64,000 nt of DNA from Hydractinia symbiolongicarpus (lineage: Eukaryota; Cnidaria; Hydrozoa; Anthoathecata; Hydractiniidae). Each line of letters opens with the position of its first letter. Position 1 is the stretch's first letter. Below, in pieces: positions 61,524-64,000 of the stretch. The position numbers and the translations under genes are program-made. Location: contig NC_079879.1 of NCBI RefSeq assembly GCF_029227915.1, positions 29,642,501 to 29,706,500 on the forward strand, read 5' to 3'. The notes beneath the pieces are model-generated. The model was not told where the DNA came from. It saw only the letters and a program-made list of their open reading frames with translations, and ran no database searches.

Positions 61524-64000
61524 TTGGGAAATGAGTTTACTCCCTGGGTACTTTCTGTGTATACTTTTGACTATACGGGCCGAGTCCGGGATTTACGGGA
61601 AATCGCAGGTTTTCGTTTGCCGGAGATTAAACTCTTTTTTTTAATCAGCGTCTCATCAAAAATGAAAACAATTTTGAAAACTACAAGTCTCATGCGTTTT
61701 AGTGGTGAAAAAATAATTTAAAAAATCGTTCGGGAAATGAGTTTACACCCTGGGTACTTTCTTTGTAACTTTTGACTATACGGGCCGAGTCCAGGATTTA
61801 AGGGAAATCGCAGGTTTTCGTTTGCCGGCGATTAAACTTCTTTTATTCAGCGTCTCATCAAAAATGAAAACATTTTTGAAAACTACAAGTCTCATGCGTT
61901 TTAGTGGTGAAAAAATAATTTAAAAATTCGTTCGGGAAATGAGTTTACTCACTGGGTTCTTTCCTTGTATACTTTTGACTATACGGGCCGAGTCCGGGAT
62001 TTACGGGAAATCGCGGGTTTTCGTTTGCAGGCGATTAAATTTCTTTTATTCAGCGTCTCATCAAAAATGAGACCATTTTTAAAAACTACAAATCTCATGG
62101 GCTTTAGTTGTGAAATAATAATTAAAAAAATCGTTTGGGAAATGAGTTTACTCCCTGGGTACTTTCTTTGTATACTTTTGACTATACGGGCCGAGTCCGG
62201 GATTTACGGGAAATCGCAGGTTTTTGTTTGCCGGCGATTAAACTTCTTTCATTAGGCGTCTCATCAAAAATGAAAACATTTTTAAAGACTACAAGTCTCA
62301 TGCGTTTTAGTGGTGAAAAAAAAATTTAAAAAATCGTTCGGGAAATGAGTTTACTCCCTGGGTACTTTCTTTGTATACTTTTGACTATACAGGCCAAGCC
62401 CGGGATTTACGGGAAATCGCGGGTTTTCGTTTGCCGGCGATTAAACTTCTTTTATTCAGCGTCTCATCAAAAATGAAAACATTTTTGAAAACTACAAGTC
62501 CATGCGTTTTAGTGGTGAAAAAATAATTTAAAAAATCGTTCAGGAAATGAGTTTACTCCCTGGGTACTTTCTTTGTATTATTTTGACTATGCGGGCCAAG
62601 CCCGGGATTTACGGGAAATCGCGGGTTTTCGTTTGCCGGCGATTCAACTTCTTTTATTCAGCGTCTCATCAAAAATGAAAACATTTTTAAAAACTACAAG
62701 TCTTATGCGTTTTAGTGGTGAAAAAATAATTTAAAAAATCTTTCTGGAAATGAGTTTACTCACAGGGTACTTTCTTTGTATACATTCGACTATACGGGCC
62801 AAGCCCGGGATTTACGGGAAATCGCGGGTTTTCGTTTGCCGGCGATTAAACCTCTTTCATTAAGTGTCTCATCAAAAATGAAAACATTTTTGAAAACTAC
62901 AAGTCTCATGCGTTTTAGTTGTAAAAAAATAATATAAAAAATCGTTCGGGAAATGAGTTTACTCCCTGGGTACTTTCTTTGTATACTTTTGACTATACGG
63001 GCCGAGTCCGGGGTTTACGGGAAATGGCGGGATTTCGTTTGCCGGCGATTAAACTTCTTTTATTCAGCGTCTCATCAAAAATGAAAACATTTTTGAAAAC
63101 TACAAGTCTCATGCGTTTTAGTGGTGAAAAAATAATTTAAAAACTCGTTCGGGAAATGAGTTTACCCCCTGGGTACTTTCTTTGTATACTTTTGACTATA
63201 CAGGCCAAGCCCGGGATTTACGGGAAATCGCGGGTTTTCGTTTTCCGGCGATTAAACTTCTTTTTATTCAGCGTCTCATCAAAAATGAAAACATTTTTGA
63301 AAACTAAAAGTCCATGCGTTTTAGTGGTGAAAAAATAATTTAAAAAATCGTTCGGGAAATGAGTTTACTCCCTGGGTACTTTCTTTGTATTATTTTGACT
63401 ATGCGGGCCAAGCCCGGGATTTACGGGAAATCGCGGGTTTTCGTTTGCCGGCGATTAAACTTCTTTTATTCAGCGTCTCATCAAAAATGAAAACATTTTT
63501 AAAAACTACAAGTCTTATGCGTTTTAGTGGTGAAAAAATAATTTAAAAAATCTTTCTGGAAATGAGTTTACTCACAGGGTACTTTCTTTGTATACATTCG
63601 ACTATACGGGCCAAGCCCGGGATTTACGGGAAATCGCGGGTTTTCGTTTGCCGGCGATTAAACCTCTTTCATTAAGTGTCTCATCAAAAATGAAAACATT
63701 TTTGAAAACTACAAGTCTCATGCGTTTTAGTGGTGAAAAGATAATTTAAAAAATCGTTTTGGAAATGGGTTTACTCACAGGGTACTTTCTTTGTATACTT
63801 TTGACTATGCGGGCCAAGTCCGGGGTTTACGGGAAATGGCGGGTTTTCGTTTGCCGGCGAATAAACTTCTTTTATTCAGCGTCTCATCAAAAATGAAAAC
63901 ATTTTTGAAAACTACAAGTCTCAAGCGTTTTAGTGGTGAAAAGATAATTTAAAAAATCGTTTTGGAAATGAGTTTACTCACAGGGTACTTTCTTTGTATA
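61524..64000 (+). repeat. Third copy of the 20-25 kb block, cut by window end
   Basis: Follows forward 19,975 onward: ctgtgtatac, extra T (61,632), gtaact, gcaggcgattaaattt, ttcattaggcg, then tacaggccaagc, ttattttgactatg, atctttctgg, ggggtttacgggaaatggcg and ggcgaataaac. Relative to 20.7-22.1 kb it has a different number of monomers in the middle. The right end is cut inside a monomer. Confidence 0.85.

Larger units (their letters stand above)
51645..64000 (+). repeat. 203-bp satellite array, second forward block
   Basis: About 61 forward monomers, running off the right end of the window. The left part (51,652 to about 54,800) follows the variant order seen at 12,770 to about 16,900, with an offset of 38,882 bp near the start. 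The right part (61,524 onward) follows forward 19,975 onward with an offset of 41,563 bp. The change in offset shows that about 13 monomers were gained or lost between the two copies. No genes or mobile elements interrupt it. Confidence 0.97.

Noticed and set aside
1-64000. Dozens of 60-120-codon open frames with a common peptide (...LYTFDYTGRVRDLREIAGFRLPAIK...) and a reverse-strand counterpart.
   Set aside because: They are the monomer translated in whichever frame happens to be open. The 203-bp period is not a multiple of three, so frames shift every monomer; frames end at the tail stop; differences between copies show no codon-position bias that I can see; and the longer ones exist only where a monomer is 1 bp short or long.
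1-64000. CRISPR array.
   Set aside because: The repeated unit is a contiguous 203-bp monomer with no unique spacers, and variation is spread across the unit.
1-64000. LTR or other transposon arrays.
   Set aside because: No polymerase, integrase or transposase reading frame, no primer-binding site, no target-site duplications and no terminal repeats apart from the satellite itself.
1-64000. CENP-B box in the ttttcgtttgccggcga segment.
   Set aside because: It starts like a CENP-B box (TTTCGTT) but lacks the required central A and the CGGG at the expected distance. No monomer type I read meets the full core pattern.
1-64000. Telomeric, rDNA, tRNA or 5S gene repeats.
   Set aside because: No short telomere-like repeats, no tRNA A/B-box cloverleaf and no rRNA segments seen in the monomer.

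Overview
The whole 64 kb window is one tandem-repeat satellite array. I see no protein-coding gene, RNA gene, transposon, CRISPR array, replication gene or unique-sequence island. The monomer is about 203 bp. My hand-made consensus is 203 nt with 77 G+C (about 38%) and 13 CpG sites. Some 315 copies run head to tail across the window, and both window ends cut through monomers. This points to a eukaryotic genome and most simply to (peri)centromeric or other constitutive heterochromatin. I do not recognise the satellite family and cannot name the species.

Layout: positions 1-25,836 carry monomers in the orientation I call forward, 25,837-51,644 carry them in reverse, and from about 51,645 to the end they are forward again. 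The two orientation switches are single-base-scale junctions inside satellite sequence. Junction 1 (about 25,836) joins an A-run at a monomer edge to the middle of an inverted monomer. Junction 2 (about 51,645-51,651) is a near-symmetrical fold-back with 31-bp perfect arms and a 7-nt spacer.

Within each orientation the monomers form many local higher-order repeats (HORs), recognised by shared diagnostic variants. They are 2-mers (405-406 bp), 4-mers (809-811 bp), 5-mers (1,014 bp), 6-mers (1,214-1,217 bp), 7-mers (1,418-1,420 bp) and 8-mers (1,621-1,623 bp). Adjacent copies are often nearly identical by eye, so homogenisation is recent. Copies also gain or lose whole monomers, as expected from unequal exchange. 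Large blocks recur far apart and in both orientations: the 19.97-25.8 kb forward block appears again in reverse at about 47.7 down to 43 kb, and forward from about 61.5 kb to the window end.

Short open frames of 60-120 codons occur in most monomers, but they are by-products of the repeat and are not annotated as genes. All repeat boundaries below come from reading diagnostic variants by eye. Boundaries given to the base at HOR edges should be taken as good to a few tens of bases unless stated otherwise.
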